Below are positions 1-9,097 of a stretch of 64,000 bases of DNA, piece after piece. The stretch is from positions 1-64,000 of the forward strand of contig NZ_JACHCN010000019.1 in NCBI RefSeq assembly GCF_014205795.1. Direction: 5' to 3'. The notes under the pieces were generated by a model. The model ran no database searches. It saw only the letters and a list, made by a program, of their open reading frames with translations, and was not told the origin of the DNA. A program made the translations under genes and the position numbers. The number at the start of each line of letters is the position of its first letter. The stretch's first letter is position 1. Origin of the DNA: Rhodanobacter sp. MP7CTX1 (lineage in GTDB: Bacteria; Pseudomonadota; Gammaproteobacteria; Xanthomonadales; Rhodanobacteraceae).

Positions 1-13
1 TCAAGCTCAAACT

Positions 14-52
14 AAAAGGCCTGAGTCCGGTGGAATACCGGACTCAGGCCTT
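14..52 (-). terminator. Rho-independent terminator of the fadL-like gene
   Basis: A perfect 16-bp stem (16-31 with 37-52) closes a 5-nt loop. Read on the minus strand it is followed by a T run (the A run at 14-17). It lies about 85 nt beyond the stop of the minus-strand FadL-like gene. Confidence 0.8.
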
Positions 53-135
53 CGGTACCTAGCTTTCAACTGTCCAACTTTGTGGGGTCAGTTCACACGC
101 GGGGATTTTTATTTCACATCGCTGAGAAACTACTA

Positions 136-1572
136 TTAGAACTTGTACTGCGCCGACAGGCTCAGCACGTTGCCGTAGTCTTCGGAGTAACCCGTCAGCG
201 TATCGAGGGTGGCGCTCTGCGCAGCGTTGATCGATGCGTTGTTGACAAACACATGCTCGTACGACGCATTCAGCTGGAAGTGCTCGCTGGCCTTGTAGCC
301 AACGCCGATCGAGGCGAGCTTGCGCGACTCATCAGGCACGCGCGGCTCGCGGTACTGGGCAGTGGTCGGGGTCTGGTCATACGCCACGCCGGCGCGCAGG
401 GTGAACTGGTCGGTGAGGTAGTACTCGCCACCGAAGGAGACGTACCAGCTGTTATGCCAGTTGAACGGCTGTGTGGTGGTCGGCTGCGCCGGATTGGCGT
501 AGTTCACGGTCAGGTTCTTGAACACATCCCACTCGGTCCAGTCCGCATCCGCACCGAAACCGAACTTCTCTTCCTGGTGCCAATAGCTGAAGCCGACGGT
601 CGCCGGGTTGGTGAAAACGGCGGTACCGTTGGTATGCGTGAACGGCAGGCCGCCGCCAAGCAACGGTGCCACCGCCGGATTGGAGAGCAGGGCGACAACG
701 TTGTCCGGCACCGTGAAATTCGCGGTGCCTTCGAGGCGGTGCGAAATCTTGGAACGGTAGTCGACGGCCAGTTTGTCCTGCGAGGTCATCTTCCACTCGG
801 CGGCAAGCTGATAGCCCCATGCCCAGTCGTTACCGTTGAGCTTGCCATAGCCATCCGAGCCCGGCGGCACCACCGCACCGACCTGCGCGCCCAGTGCCTG
901 CGCCATGGCCGGGGAGATCTCGCCTGCCATGGCCGCCTGCTGGATCAGGCCCAGGCCGACCGCGTTGTAGTTGATCGCATTGGACAGCGTGGCGCTGGTC
1001 TTCTCCGCGATAGCGCTGACACCGAGGCTGAAGTTGCTGTTGATGTCGAAGGATGCGGACAGCGTGGTATCCAGCGACTGGAACTTGGACTCGAGTGCGT
1101 TGTAACGGCCGACCCAGTTCTGGTCGTAATTGGTCTTGAAGCCGAACGGCACGTCAAACGCGGCGCCCACGTGAATGCCATCGGCGACCTTGGTGGCGAA
1201 GTACAGTGCCGGCACCGGCAGGGTGGTACCGGCATCGCCGCCGTTGCCACCGCTGATCGGGCGACCCAGCGCGTCGGTCGCCGTACCGTGGAACTGGGTG
1301 CCGAAATTGATCGCGGTGATATCGGCCTGCAGGTAGGTGCCGTCAAGGTCGCTCATGGCGGCGGGGTTGTTGGCCACAACCGAGACATCACCGCCAGCGG
1401 TAGCGGAACCGGCATAAGCGCGACCCATGCCCGTGGCGCTGTTAGCCAAAAGTTGGAAGGCACTGGCATTGGCAACACTTGGCGCAACCAGCGCACCAAC
1501 AATAGCTGCGCTCAACGCGGCGAGCGCGAGCGGACGGGCAGCGCCCGTAAGGGAACGGAAAGACATGTGCAT
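136..1572 (-). CDS. fadL: FadL/OmpP1/TodX-family outer membrane transport protein
   Basis: This is a predicted outer membrane beta-barrel of the FadL family, which takes up long-chain fatty acids or other hydrophobic compounds. The 478-residue product starts with a signal peptide (hydrophobic stretch at about residues 14-32, cleavage near ANA|SAFQL). The mature N terminus with SAFQ, then NSATGMGRAYAG and NNPAAM, is the classic FadL hatch region. The C terminus ends LSAQYKF, with the terminal Phe usual for Bam-assembled barrels. AGGAG sits 6 nt before the ATG. It is a single-gene unit divergent from ycgL with a strong terminator behind it. The family call is secure; the substrate is not known from sequence. 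Confidence 0.9.
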   Translation of the reverse strand: MHMSFRSLTGAARPLALAALSAAIVGALVAPSVANASAFQLLANSATGMGRAYAGSATAGGDVSVVANNPAAMSDLDGTYLQADITAINFGTQFHGTATDALGRPISGGNGGDAGTTLPVPALYFATKVADGIHVGAAFDVPFGFKTNYDQNWVGRYNALESKFQSLDTTLSASFDINSNFSLGVSAIAEKTSATLSNAINYNAVGLGLIQQAAMAGEISPAMAQALGAQVGAVVPPGSDGYGKLNGNDWAWGYQLAAEWKMTSQDKLAVDYRSKISHRLEGTANFTVPDNVVALLSNPAVAPLLGGGLPFTHTNGTAVFTNPATVGFSYWHQEEKFGFGADADWTEWDVFKNLTVNYANPAQPTTTQPFNWHNSWYVSFGGEYYLTDQFTLRAGVAYDQTPTTAQYREPRVPDESRKLASIGVGYKASEHFQLNASYEHVFVNNASINAAQSATLDTLTGYSEDYGNVLSLSAQYKF

Positions 1573-1878
1573 CGATTGCTCCTGCTTATTCGTGAGGCGG
1601 ATCGGGGATATAGCCGGGGCGGCGAATGTTATAATTCATACGCGCGTTTGAAGCCCCTGCGCCGCACTTTGCCCGCTCAGACAAGGTGTTGCAAGTGCAT
1701 TTGCAGCAATTTAACGAGGAATATGGCAGTGCCTGAGCGACTCGTGGCGCGGCCGATTCGGCTGACCGGGGACCGAACAAGCTGATTCCCGGCAGCCCGG
1801 ATGGCAGGCGGCACTGTACCCTCACCGCTAATCCGGGCATCCGACCCATCAACGCAGCCAGACTCAACGGGTAGTGCC
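1573..1878. promoter_or_regulatory. Divergent intergenic region, fadL / ycgL
   Basis: This is 306 bp without a gene. The only marked AT-rich spot is at 1624-1641, where AATGTTATAATTCAT could supply a -10 for the minus-strand porin. A consensus TATAAT also reads on the plus strand at 1630-1635, but I see no matching -35. No ORF here looks coding. Confidence 0.35.
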
Positions 1879-2172
1879 ATGCAATGTTTTGTCTATGCCA
1901 GCCTGCGCAAAGCCGACAGCTATCTATGGCTGGCCCGGCGCGATGGCTTCGACGTGCTGTCTGAGTCGCTGGTGTTGCTGCTTGGCGAATTGCGCTTCGT
2001 GCTGGAAGTTCAGCTGGATGATCAACGCAAGCTGCCGAACGAGGACACCGAACAAGTGCTCGAGCACCTGCGTACTCAGGGCTGGCACCTGCAACTGCCG
2101 CCCAAGGAGACGCTGGCTACCGCCAATCATCCTGCCTACAAGCATTCCACCCGGGATGATCGCGACGAGTGA
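1879..2172 (+). CDS. ycgL: YcgL domain-containing protein
   Basis: This is a small cytosolic protein of the YcgL family (97 residues), conserved in gammaproteobacteria and without a settled function. The N terminus MQCFVYASLRKADSYLWL is characteristic, as is the later ALIGN-like core ending in HPAYKH. I start at the ATG at 1879 because YcgL homologues begin MxCxVYxS; the frame stays open upstream to 1801 but that extension does not resemble the family. It lies 85 nt upstream of the ankyrin gene, on the same strand. Confidence 0.85.
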   Translation: MQCFVYASLRKADSYLWLARRDGFDVLSESLVLLLGELRFVLEVQLDDQRKLPNEDTEQVLEHLRTQGWHLQLPPKETLATANHPAYKHSTRDDRDE

Positions 2173-2245
2173 ATCACGTGTATCGCCACTCAGCACAAAC
2201 CCGTGGTGTTAACACTTGGTTACCGTCTGTAAGTCCAACGATTTC

Positions 2246-2258
2246 TATACTGCTGCCA
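2246..2258 (+). promoter_or_regulatory. Candidate -10 element of a leaderless transcript
   Basis: TATACT at 2246-2251 is followed by exactly 6 nt and then the ATG at 2258, so transcription would start at or next to the start codon. No Shine-Dalgarno sequence is visible before this ATG and no good -35 is seen. The assignment is an inference. Confidence 0.4.
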
Positions 2259-5200
2259 TGACCCAGCCCAAATCGCGCCGCCGTCCTCCCCTCCTGCAAG
2301 CTCTCGCCTGGTTCATTCCAGGATGGGTCGCGATCGCCGCCGCCGGCCTGGCCACCCATCTGCTGACGCTGATTCCGCTGCTGCTGGCCAATACGTTGAC
2401 CATGGCGGCGATCTGCCACGCGATTGGTTTCGACCCCGAGCCGCGCTTCGGTCGCACCGTGCTGCGCCGTGGCGCGGCACATCTGGTGATGTTCACCGGC
2501 TACACGGTCCTGGTCTTTCTGCTGGTCGCGTGGCCCATGTTGCAGCTGAGCCGGACACCCAGCCTCAGCGTGGTGCTGGAGTTGACCGCAGCGCTGGTTC
2601 TCGCGCTGGCGGCCTTGTGGCGGCTGTGGCCCGCGTTTGGGCTGGTGTTCGTTTGGGATGACGCCTATCCGACCCAACGGCATGGCTCATGGATCTTCAC
2701 CGCCACCTTGCGCAGCATCGCGTTCGGCCGTCATCTGTCGCGCGAGGAACGTTTCTTCAGCCACTTTTTGCCGGCTGCGCTGGCGCTGCTGGTGCTGGCG
2801 TTCGGTGCGATCGCGCTGACCGGCCTGTATGGTGTCCTGCCCAGCGAATTGCGCATCACGGCGTTGGCGCTCTACGGCGTCGTGCTGTTGCCGCTCGGTT
2901 GCCTGATCGTCGCCAACCGAACGCTGCGCGCCTTGCTGTGTGGGCGCCATGGCAAGCACACAAAATCCACCATCGCGGCATCCGCCCGTGGCAACCCGAG
3001 CACATCGGCAACGATCGCGCCGGCATCGCTTGTCGCGGCGCCGCTGAACGAGCAGGAGCGCACCGCAGGGACACCAGAGCAGGCAGAAGCGCTACTGGCT
3101 GCCACCCGCCATGGCGACATCGAGCGCGCGCTGGCACTGGTTGCTGCCGGTGCCGACCCCAATACCGCGCCAACGCCACAGGACCGTGATCAACGCCCGG
3201 TCCTGATGCTCGCTGCACTACTGCCCGACACCCGCCTGTTGCGTGCGCTGATCGCCAAGGGCGCCGACGTGAACCGGGCCAGCGGCGGCATCACTCCGCT
3301 GCTCGCTGCCACTCGCGACAGCTGGCATGGCCGCGCTGAGGCCGTCCTCACGCTACTGACCAACGGCGCCAGTCCCTTGGTCGCCGATGCCGAGGGCAAT
3401 ACGCCGCTGCATGGCGCCGTGATCAGCGCCGAGCCCGGCGTGGCGGCGATGCTGCTGGACGCCGCCGCACTAATCAACGCACTGAACAAAGCGGGCATCA
3501 GTCCGTTGGCCGTTGCCTGCCGTGCCGCCAATTGGCCGCTGGTGCAGTTTCTGCTTGAACGCGGCGCCAAACCGGCACCCGCTGACGGTGAGCCCGCGCT
3601 GGTCGCCGCCACCGGCATCGCCGACGACGACGTCACCGGAGTCAAGTTGCTGCTCAAGCATCGCGCCGCCGTGAATGCCGTCGATGCACGCCATCGCCAT
3701 GCGCTGCTGTCCGCCGCTGCCGAAGGTCACGAGCAGATCGCGCGCGCGCTGTGCGCGGCCGGTGCCGATGTCAGTCTGTCCGACCAGCACGGCAGTACCG
3801 CATTGATGGAAGCGGCGCGGGCCGGTGCCTGCGGCATCGTGCAAATGCTGGCTGAGGCACAACCCGATGCGCGCGCGCGCGACAACCACGGCCGCGATGC
3901 GCTGACGCTGGCCTGCCAGTCGCCGCACGCGCATGGCGAAACCGTGCGGGCGCTGCTCGCCCTTGGCGCCGAACCGAAAGCGCCCGGCAGCGATGGCCGC
4001 AGCGCCCTGGATCACGCCGCGGCCGCCGGTCGCTGGGACCTGGTCGCGCTGCTTGATCCGGAAACACCGCTGCCGGCCAGCCACAGCCGCGATCTGCTGG
4101 CCGAAGGCGCAGATACTCCGGCACACCTGCTGGACGCACTGCGCTTCGGGCATTGGGCGATTGTGTCGAGCTTCGCCGAGCGCGTGCGCGAATGGCCGCA
4201 GGCGCAGCTGGCGCAGTTGTATCTGGACCTGACCACACCGGGTCTCGGTGCCGCGCGCCGCTGGCTGCTCGAGCACGGTCTCGATGCCGAGACGCGCCTG
4301 CCGTCGCAGCTGCCTGACGATGCTGAAGCGGTGGAGTCGACGGTACCGCCAGCCCTGACACCCATGGGCCGTCGCCTGTTCGATGCCTTGTTGCAACAGT
4401 TGCCGGCATCCACCGAGGCACTGGATGATCTGCTGCAGGCGGGTGCCAGTCCGGCCGGTACCGGCCTGCTGGCGCTGGCGCTATCGCGCCTGAACGGTGC
4501 GGCGCAAAGTGCCGCATTGCCGCTGAACCTGCTTGAGCGCGGCGCGGATCCTTTCGGCCCCGATGCGCGCGATCGCACCCCGCTGCATCTGGCGGTGGTC
4601 AACATGCAGCCTGAATTGCTGCAGGCGCTGCTCGCACGCGGCTGCGATCCGAACACCCGCGATCGCGACGGTCGAACTCCCTTGTTTGCCGCGCTGGAAC
4701 ATGGCGCCCTGGCGCTGCCGCTGGTGCGCGCCTTGATCGCCCATGGCGCGAACCCGGAAGCGGCCGATGCGAATGGCGAAACGCCACTCGGGCTGGCACT
4801 GGAGCACCCGGCCGTGGAGCGCTGGCTGGATTGGCGCGATTGGTCGCGTCCGAATCGCCCGCTGCGCCCCGATGACCTCCCGGCGGCGGCCGCCGCCGGT
4901 GCGCTTGCCACCGTGCAGCGCTTGCTGGAGCTGGGTTTTGCGGTCGACACGCGTGACGAACCGGGTGCCTCGGCGTTGTTGCGCGCCTGCGGTGCCGGTC
5001 ATCGCGAGGTGGCTGCCTGCCTGCTCGATGCGGGCGCTGATCCCACCCTGGCCGCCGGCAGCGGCGTGACCCCGTTGGCCGCAGCGGTCGCCGCGCGCCG
5101 CGAGGCGCTGGTCGGCTTGTTGCTGGAGCGCCGGGTTGCCATCGATCAACGCCTGCCGAACGACACCACCGCGCTGATGGTGGCCGCCGCAATGGGTTAT

Positions 5201-5743
5201 CCGGAAATTGCCGAAGCGCTGCTGGATGCCGGCGCCGACGTCAACGCGGTCGATGCTGGCGGTCGCACCGCGCTACATGCGGCAGCGCAGTTCGGCTTCG
5301 AACACAACGACAGTCTGCGAGCACGCCGGCTGTTCGACAGCTTGCTCAAGCATGGCGCCGACATCAACCGGGCCGACAGCGAAGGCAAAACGCCGCTGCT
5401 GCTCTTGCTGGGCGCACAACTACGCCCCGGCAGTGATTGCGATGCCACACATATCGGAGCACTGGTGCCGTTGCTGCTGGATGCCGGAGCCAGGGTGGAA
5501 CACGCCGACCAGCGGGGCGTCACTGCCCTGCATGCCTGCGCGATGCATGCCTTGCTGCCGCCGGCGCGCGTGCTGCTGTCGCGTGGAGCCGATCGCCATG
5601 CCGCCGACGCGTTCGGTCGTACAGCCGCCGATGTGGCCAGGCAACTGGGCTATATCGATATCGCGCATGAGCTGACAGCACGTGTCGGATCAGTTCCCAG
5701 CGTGCGGCAGACCTTGCGTCAGCCCGCACAGCCGGCCGACTGA
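2258..5743 (+). CDS. Large membrane-anchored ankyrin repeat protein
   Basis: The product (1161 residues from this start) has two parts. The first ~240 residues carry about five hydrophobic membrane segments (around residues 12-50, 75-100, 108-138, 165-190 and 195-220). The remainder is roughly 20 ankyrin repeats with recurring TPLHxAxxxG, LLxxGADxN and DxxGRT signatures. Repeats are degenerate in the middle (about residues 600-720). The topology suggests an inner-membrane anchor carrying a long protein-binding solenoid. No catalytic domain is visible. The ATG at 2258 is preferred over a TTG at 2216, which would add 14 unlikely residues. The 3' end overlaps the convergent glycosyltransferase gene by 25 bp. 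The partner and function are unknown. Confidence 0.85.
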   Translation: MTQPKSRRRPPLLQALAWFIPGWVAIAAAGLATHLLTLIPLLLANTLTMAAICHAIGFDPEPRFGRTVLRRGAAHLVMFTGYTVLVFLLVAWPMLQLSRTPSLSVVLELTAALVLALAALWRLWPAFGLVFVWDDAYPTQRHGSWIFTATLRSIAFGRHLSREERFFSHFLPAALALLVLAFGAIALTGLYGVLPSELRITALALYGVVLLPLGCLIVANRTLRALLCGRHGKHTKSTIAASARGNPSTSATIAPASLVAAPLNEQERTAGTPEQAEALLAATRHGDIERALALVAAGADPNTAPTPQDRDQRPVLMLAALLPDTRLLRALIAKGADVNRASGGITPLLAATRDSWHGRAEAVLTLLTNGASPLVADAEGNTPLHGAVISAEPGVAAMLLDAAALINALNKAGISPLAVACRAANWPLVQFLLERGAKPAPADGEPALVAATGIADDDVTGVKLLLKHRAAVNAVDARHRHALLSAAAEGHEQIARALCAAGADVSLSDQHGSTALMEAARAGACGIVQMLAEAQPDARARDNHGRDALTLACQSPHAHGETVRALLALGAEPKAPGSDGRSALDHAAAAGRWDLVALLDPETPLPASHSRDLLAEGADTPAHLLDALRFGHWAIVSSFAERVREWPQAQLAQLYLDLTTPGLGAARRWLLEHGLDAETRLPSQLPDDAEAVESTVPPALTPMGRRLFDALLQQLPASTEALDDLLQAGASPAGTGLLALALSRLNGAAQSAALPLNLLERGADPFGPDARDRTPLHLAVVNMQPELLQALLARGCDPNTRDRDGRTPLFAALEHGALALPLVRALIAHGANPEAADANGETPLGLALEHPAVERWLDWRDWSRPNRPLRPDDLPAAAAAGALATVQRLLELGFAVDTRDEPGASALLRACGAGHREVAACLLDAGADPTLAAGSGVTPLAAAVAARREALVGLLLERRVAIDQRLPNDTTALMVAAAMGYPEIAEALLDAGADVNAVDAGGRTALHAAAQFGFEHNDSLRARRLFDSLLKHGADINRADSEGKTPLLLLLGAQLRPGSDCDATHIGALVPLLLDAGARVEHADQRGVTALHACAMHALLPPARVLLSRGADRHAADAFGRTAADVARQLGYIDIAHELTARVGSVPSVRQTLRQPAQPAD

Positions 5744-6843
5744 TCGGTCGACTCGGCGGCGGATCGACCGGTAGGGGCTGGCGTGCATGTGCGCGTTGGC
5801 AGCGAGCGCCAGGCGGTCATCGCCTGCGCCGTCTCGATGTCGTCGACTCGTTGACCCGGTAATCCGCCGACCACCGACACGGCACTTCCGCTTGCACTGC
5901 GTGGTGCCCACATCAGCGGCGGCCTGGAACCAAACAGCACCACTAGCGGGCAACCCACGGCGGCGGCCAGGTGGGCCGGCCCGGTATCCACCGACACCAT
6001 GCTGTGAGCTACTTCCAGCAGGGCCTTCAGACGGCCGATCGGCAGCGCGGCAGCAGCGATCGGGAGCGATTTGGTATCGCAGGCCGCGAGCACGGTGTTG
6101 AGGTAACCGGCCTCGGCCGGTGACCCGCAAAAAAGAATTTGCGCCTGTGGCAGTCGGTAGCTGATCGCGCGCGCCAGCTCGGCCCAGCGCTGGGCCGGCC
6201 ATGACTTGTCGTCATCATCGGCTTGACGCACGCCGTTCCAGCGCAGGGTTCGCTTATTGCCAGGCTGCAACAGCACCAACGGGCGTCCGAGCATGCCTTG
6301 CGCGCGCAACCAGGCATCCCGGTCGGCCCGCTCAGCCGCACTGACCTGCAGCTGTGGCGCGATGCAGGAGGACGGCGCCACCGGCGGATGAGTATCACGG
6401 AAGGCCGCTGGCGTCGTGTCGCCGAAACGCAGCAACCAGTCAACCCAGTGCTCGTCCTTCAGCATCGTCGTGTCCTGGATGAACTGGCAATGGGCGGCGG
6501 GCACACCGGCCAGCGCCAGCATCGGGCGCACCTTGGTACGTGCGCGCGGATCCGGCTCGCAGATGTAGAACGGCGATTGCCGCAAACGCCGCAATGCAAG
6601 CGTCGCGCGCCAACGCTGCGGCCGCGTCAACAATGACCCGTACTGGCTGCGCAACGGTATGCATCCGGCCACCTCGGGCTGGGCCGAATAGAGCACCGGT
6701 GTCCAGTCCCCCAGCGCCAGCAACTGACACGGCCGCCCATAGCGCAAATGCAACCGACGCAACAGCGGCTGCAGCAGGATCGTGTCGCCGAGCCGGCCAA
6801 GACGGATCACGACAGGGCTGATCTCTGCGGGGCTCTGAATCAT
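5719..6843 (-). CDS. Glycosyltransferase family 9 (heptosyltransferase-like)
   Basis: This GT9-family enzyme resembles ADP-heptose:LPS heptosyltransferases (WaaF/WaaC/WaaQ group), which act at the cytoplasmic face of the inner membrane in LPS core assembly. The N-terminal Rossmann half has VIRLGRLGDTILLQPLLRRL. The C-terminal nucleotide-sugar site has MVSVDTGPAHLAAAVGCPLV, the DTGPxHxAA signature. I start at the ATG at 6843, which has GAAG 8 nt upstream; 6849 is an in-frame alternative. The frame runs open to 6963, but those extra codons are read from an intergenic palindrome and are not credible. The acceptor cannot be deduced, and no other LPS genes are adjacent. Confidence 0.85.
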   Translation of the reverse strand: MIQSPAEISPVVIRLGRLGDTILLQPLLRRLHLRYGRPCQLLALGDWTPVLYSAQPEVAGCIPLRSQYGSLLTRPQRWRATLALRRLRQSPFYICEPDPRARTKVRPMLALAGVPAAHCQFIQDTTMLKDEHWVDWLLRFGDTTPAAFRDTHPPVAPSSCIAPQLQVSAAERADRDAWLRAQGMLGRPLVLLQPGNKRTLRWNGVRQADDDDKSWPAQRWAELARAISYRLPQAQILFCGSPAEAGYLNTVLAACDTKSLPIAAAALPIGRLKALLEVAHSMVSVDTGPAHLAAAVGCPLVVLFGSRPPLMWAPRSASGSAVSVVGGLPGQRVDDIETAQAMTAWRSLPTRTCTPAPTGRSAAESTDQSAGCAG

Positions 6844-6929
6844 CGGCATGACTTCAAGCAACGTCGGGAGCGGCGTCCGGTTGACATCGTACGGCGTACT
6901 GGCGCAAATCCCGCGTTCCCGCCCCCACG

Positions 6930-7020
6930 TGTTGGGCATCGCTGCGCTCACCCCAACCTGCATAGCCGCCGCGAACCTCGATCAAACCGTAGGTTGGGGT
7001 GAGCGCAGCGATGCCCAACA
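6930..7020. repeat. Palindromic intergenic repeat, family A, copy 1
   Basis: Two perfect 30-bp inverted arms (6930-6959 and 6991-7020) enclose 31 nt. The core GGTTGGGGTGAGCGCAGCGA recurs at 22848-22944. It lies between two minus-strand genes. Confidence 0.9.
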
Positions 7021-7085
7021 TTCCCGCCCGACGTTCTCACATGGATGACCCTGGGTCATCCTCGCGTTGGCCTTTCGCGCGACCC

Positions 7086-8918
7086 TCAGTCCTCAGCGTT
7101 CAGCGGGACATCGGGTTCAAGCGAACGTTCGCGTTCCGCCTCCGGCTCAGCGTCTGCCTCGAATAGACGCTGCAGATCGACCATCGCATCAAGCGTGCTC
7201 TGCACCAGCTTGACTTCATCGTCATACACCAGCGACTGCTTGATCAGCAGTTTCTCGTCGTAGCGACGGAAGCGTGTCACCCGGTCCACCGCCATTTCAT
7301 GCGACAGACCCAGCGCCTCCAGCGTCTTGCGGGTCATCATGAGGCTGGAATGAAACGTCTCGCGTATCGGCCGCTCCACACCCATGTCCATCAAGCGGAA
7401 CACGTGCTGGCGATTGCGCGCGCGGGCGATGATCTTCAGGTGCGGATACTGCCGCCTTACCAGTCGTGCGGTACGCAGACTCGCTTCCGGATCGTCGGTG
7501 GCCAACACAAACACCTCGGCCTTGTCGGCCTGGGCGGCACGCAATAGCTCCGGTCGCGTCGGGTCGCCGAAAAACAGGTTGACGTTGCCGAAGCGGCGCG
7601 CGAAATCCACCTGCTCGACCGAATGCTCCAGCGCCACGAAAGGTATCCCCTGCGCCCGCAACACGCGTCCGATGATCTGCCCCATCCGACCGAAGCCGGC
7701 GATGATCACCCGTGGCGTATCGGTATCGATCGTGTCGAACTCGCGCGTCGGCTTCTTCGGTTTCACGTTCAACAGCTTCGCCACCAGCACCACCAACAGG
7801 GGCGTCAGTGCCATCGTCAGCGTGATCACCAGCACCAGCGTGTCGCGCAGGTCAATGCTGATCAGCTTCTGCTCGGCTGCCTGCCTGAGCAGCACGAACG
7901 CAAACTCGCCGCCGCATGCCAGCAACACCATCAGGCGCAACGTGTCGGAGCGATTGAGCCCGCCCAGCAGCCGCCCCAGCGGCCACAGCAGCAACCCCTT
8001 CAGCAGCAGCAGCGCCCCCACCAGGGCGAACACCCGTCCCGGCCGCTGCAACAACAGCGACAGATCCATCGACATGCCGACGCTGATGAAGAACAGGCCG
8101 AGCAGCAAACCCTTGAAGGGCTCGATATGGGATTCCATGTCGTGCCGGTATTCCGAATCGGCCAACAGTACGCCAGCGAGAAACGCCCCCAGGCCCGCCG
8201 AGACCCCAGCCAACTCCATGACCAGCGCCACACCCATCACGACCAGCAGCGCCGTGGCGGTGGAAACTTCCAGCGAGTCAGTACGCGCGACGAAGCGAAA
8301 CACCGGTCGCAACAGATAACGGCCGCCAACAACCACCGCCAGGATCACTCCGATCGTGCGCAGCACGCCCAACAAGTCAAGACCGTGCGGGGTCGACGAG
8401 GACGCCAGCAAGGGCACCGCAGCGATCAGCGGAATCGCCGCCAGATCCTGAAACAGCAAGATCGAGAACACCTGCCGACCGTAGGCCGAGCCGGCCTCCT
8501 TGCGCTCAGCCAGTATCTGCAGGCCGAACGCCGTGGACGACAGCGCCAGACTTCCGCCAACGATCGCCGCCGCATTGCCCGAGAGGCCAAACAAGTAATA
8601 CGCCAACGCGGCGATGGCCACGCTGCAACTGAGCACTTGCACCAGTCCGGTACCGAACACCGACCGGCGCATCACCCACAGACGTTGCGGCGACAACTCA
8701 AGGCCGATCACGAACAGCATCAGCACGATGCCGAACTCGGCAATCGTCGTGACCCCCGCGGTGTCACTGATCAGTCCCAGCAGCTGCGGCCCGATCGCCA
8801 TGCCGGCCAGCAGGTAGCCCAGCACCGAACCCAGCCGAAAGCGCTTCGTCAACGGCACCGCGATCACCGTCGCCAGCAGAAACACCACCGCGGTCTCTAA
8901 AAAATGTTGGCTGTCCAC
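7086..8918 (-). CDS. Kef-type K+/H+ antiporter (CPA2) with RCK/TrkA-N domain
   Basis: This 610-residue inner-membrane cation:proton antiporter belongs to the KefB/KefC-YbaL branch of CPA2. About twelve hydrophobic segments fill residues 5-385. A TrkA-N (RCK) domain follows, with the nucleotide-binding motif IIAGFGRMGQIIGRVL at about residue 408. After it comes a charged tail rich in Glu (residues ~560-610). Such proteins mediate ligand- or nucleotide-gated K+ efflux in electrophile or pH stress. The start is GTG, with GGAG 9 nt upstream. No KefF/KefG-type oxidoreductase is adjacent, so the assignment to KefB versus KefC or YbaL stays open. Confidence 0.88.
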   Translation of the reverse strand: MDSQHFLETAVVFLLATVIAVPLTKRFRLGSVLGYLLAGMAIGPQLLGLISDTAGVTTIAEFGIVLMLFVIGLELSPQRLWVMRRSVFGTGLVQVLSCSVAIAALAYYLFGLSGNAAAIVGGSLALSSTAFGLQILAERKEAGSAYGRQVFSILLFQDLAAIPLIAAVPLLASSSTPHGLDLLGVLRTIGVILAVVVGGRYLLRPVFRFVARTDSLEVSTATALLVVMGVALVMELAGVSAGLGAFLAGVLLADSEYRHDMESHIEPFKGLLLGLFFISVGMSMDLSLLLQRPGRVFALVGALLLLKGLLLWPLGRLLGGLNRSDTLRLMVLLACGGEFAFVLLRQAAEQKLISIDLRDTLVLVITLTMALTPLLVVLVAKLLNVKPKKPTREFDTIDTDTPRVIIAGFGRMGQIIGRVLRAQGIPFVALEHSVEQVDFARRFGNVNLFFGDPTRPELLRAAQADKAEVFVLATDDPEASLRTARLVRRQYPHLKIIARARNRQHVFRLMDMGVERPIRETFHSSLMMTRKTLEALGLSHEMAVDRVTRFRRYDEKLLIKQSLVYDDEVKLVQSTLDAMVDLQRLFEADAEPEAERERSLEPDVPLNAED

Positions 8919-9024
8919 GCGCGGCCACTCCGATCCGGGGGAGGCTCGATTATTCCACGCAGCCAGTATTCATGCGGGCAACGATCTTCACGCTCGATAC
9001 GTCCGACTTTCTGCCCGGATGCCG

Positions 9025-9058
9025 AAAAAGATCAGGCCCGCACGTGGCGGGCCTGATC
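9025..9058 (-). terminator. Rho-independent terminator of dcp
   Basis: A 12-bp GC-rich stem (9030-9041 with 9047-9058) has a 5-nt loop. On the minus strand it is followed by five Ts (A run at 9025-9029), about 40 nt after the dcp stop codon. Confidence 0.85.
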
Positions 9059-9097
9059 TGCGACAGGGGCTACGATCGCCCCGATGGGTGGCGTCCC

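Noticed and set aside
1630..1635. Consensus TATAAT on the plus strand as a ycgL promoter
   Set aside because: It has no -35 at any normal spacing and lies about 240 bp from ycgL. It is more likely part of the AT-rich fadL promoter.
82..1785. 567-codon plus-strand ORF opposite fadL
   Set aside because: It has no signal or domain, and the minus strand encodes a complete FadL protein with a ribosome binding site and terminator.
6844..6963. N-terminal extension of the GT9 enzyme
   Set aside because: The extra codons come from the family A palindrome and do not resemble GT9 proteins.
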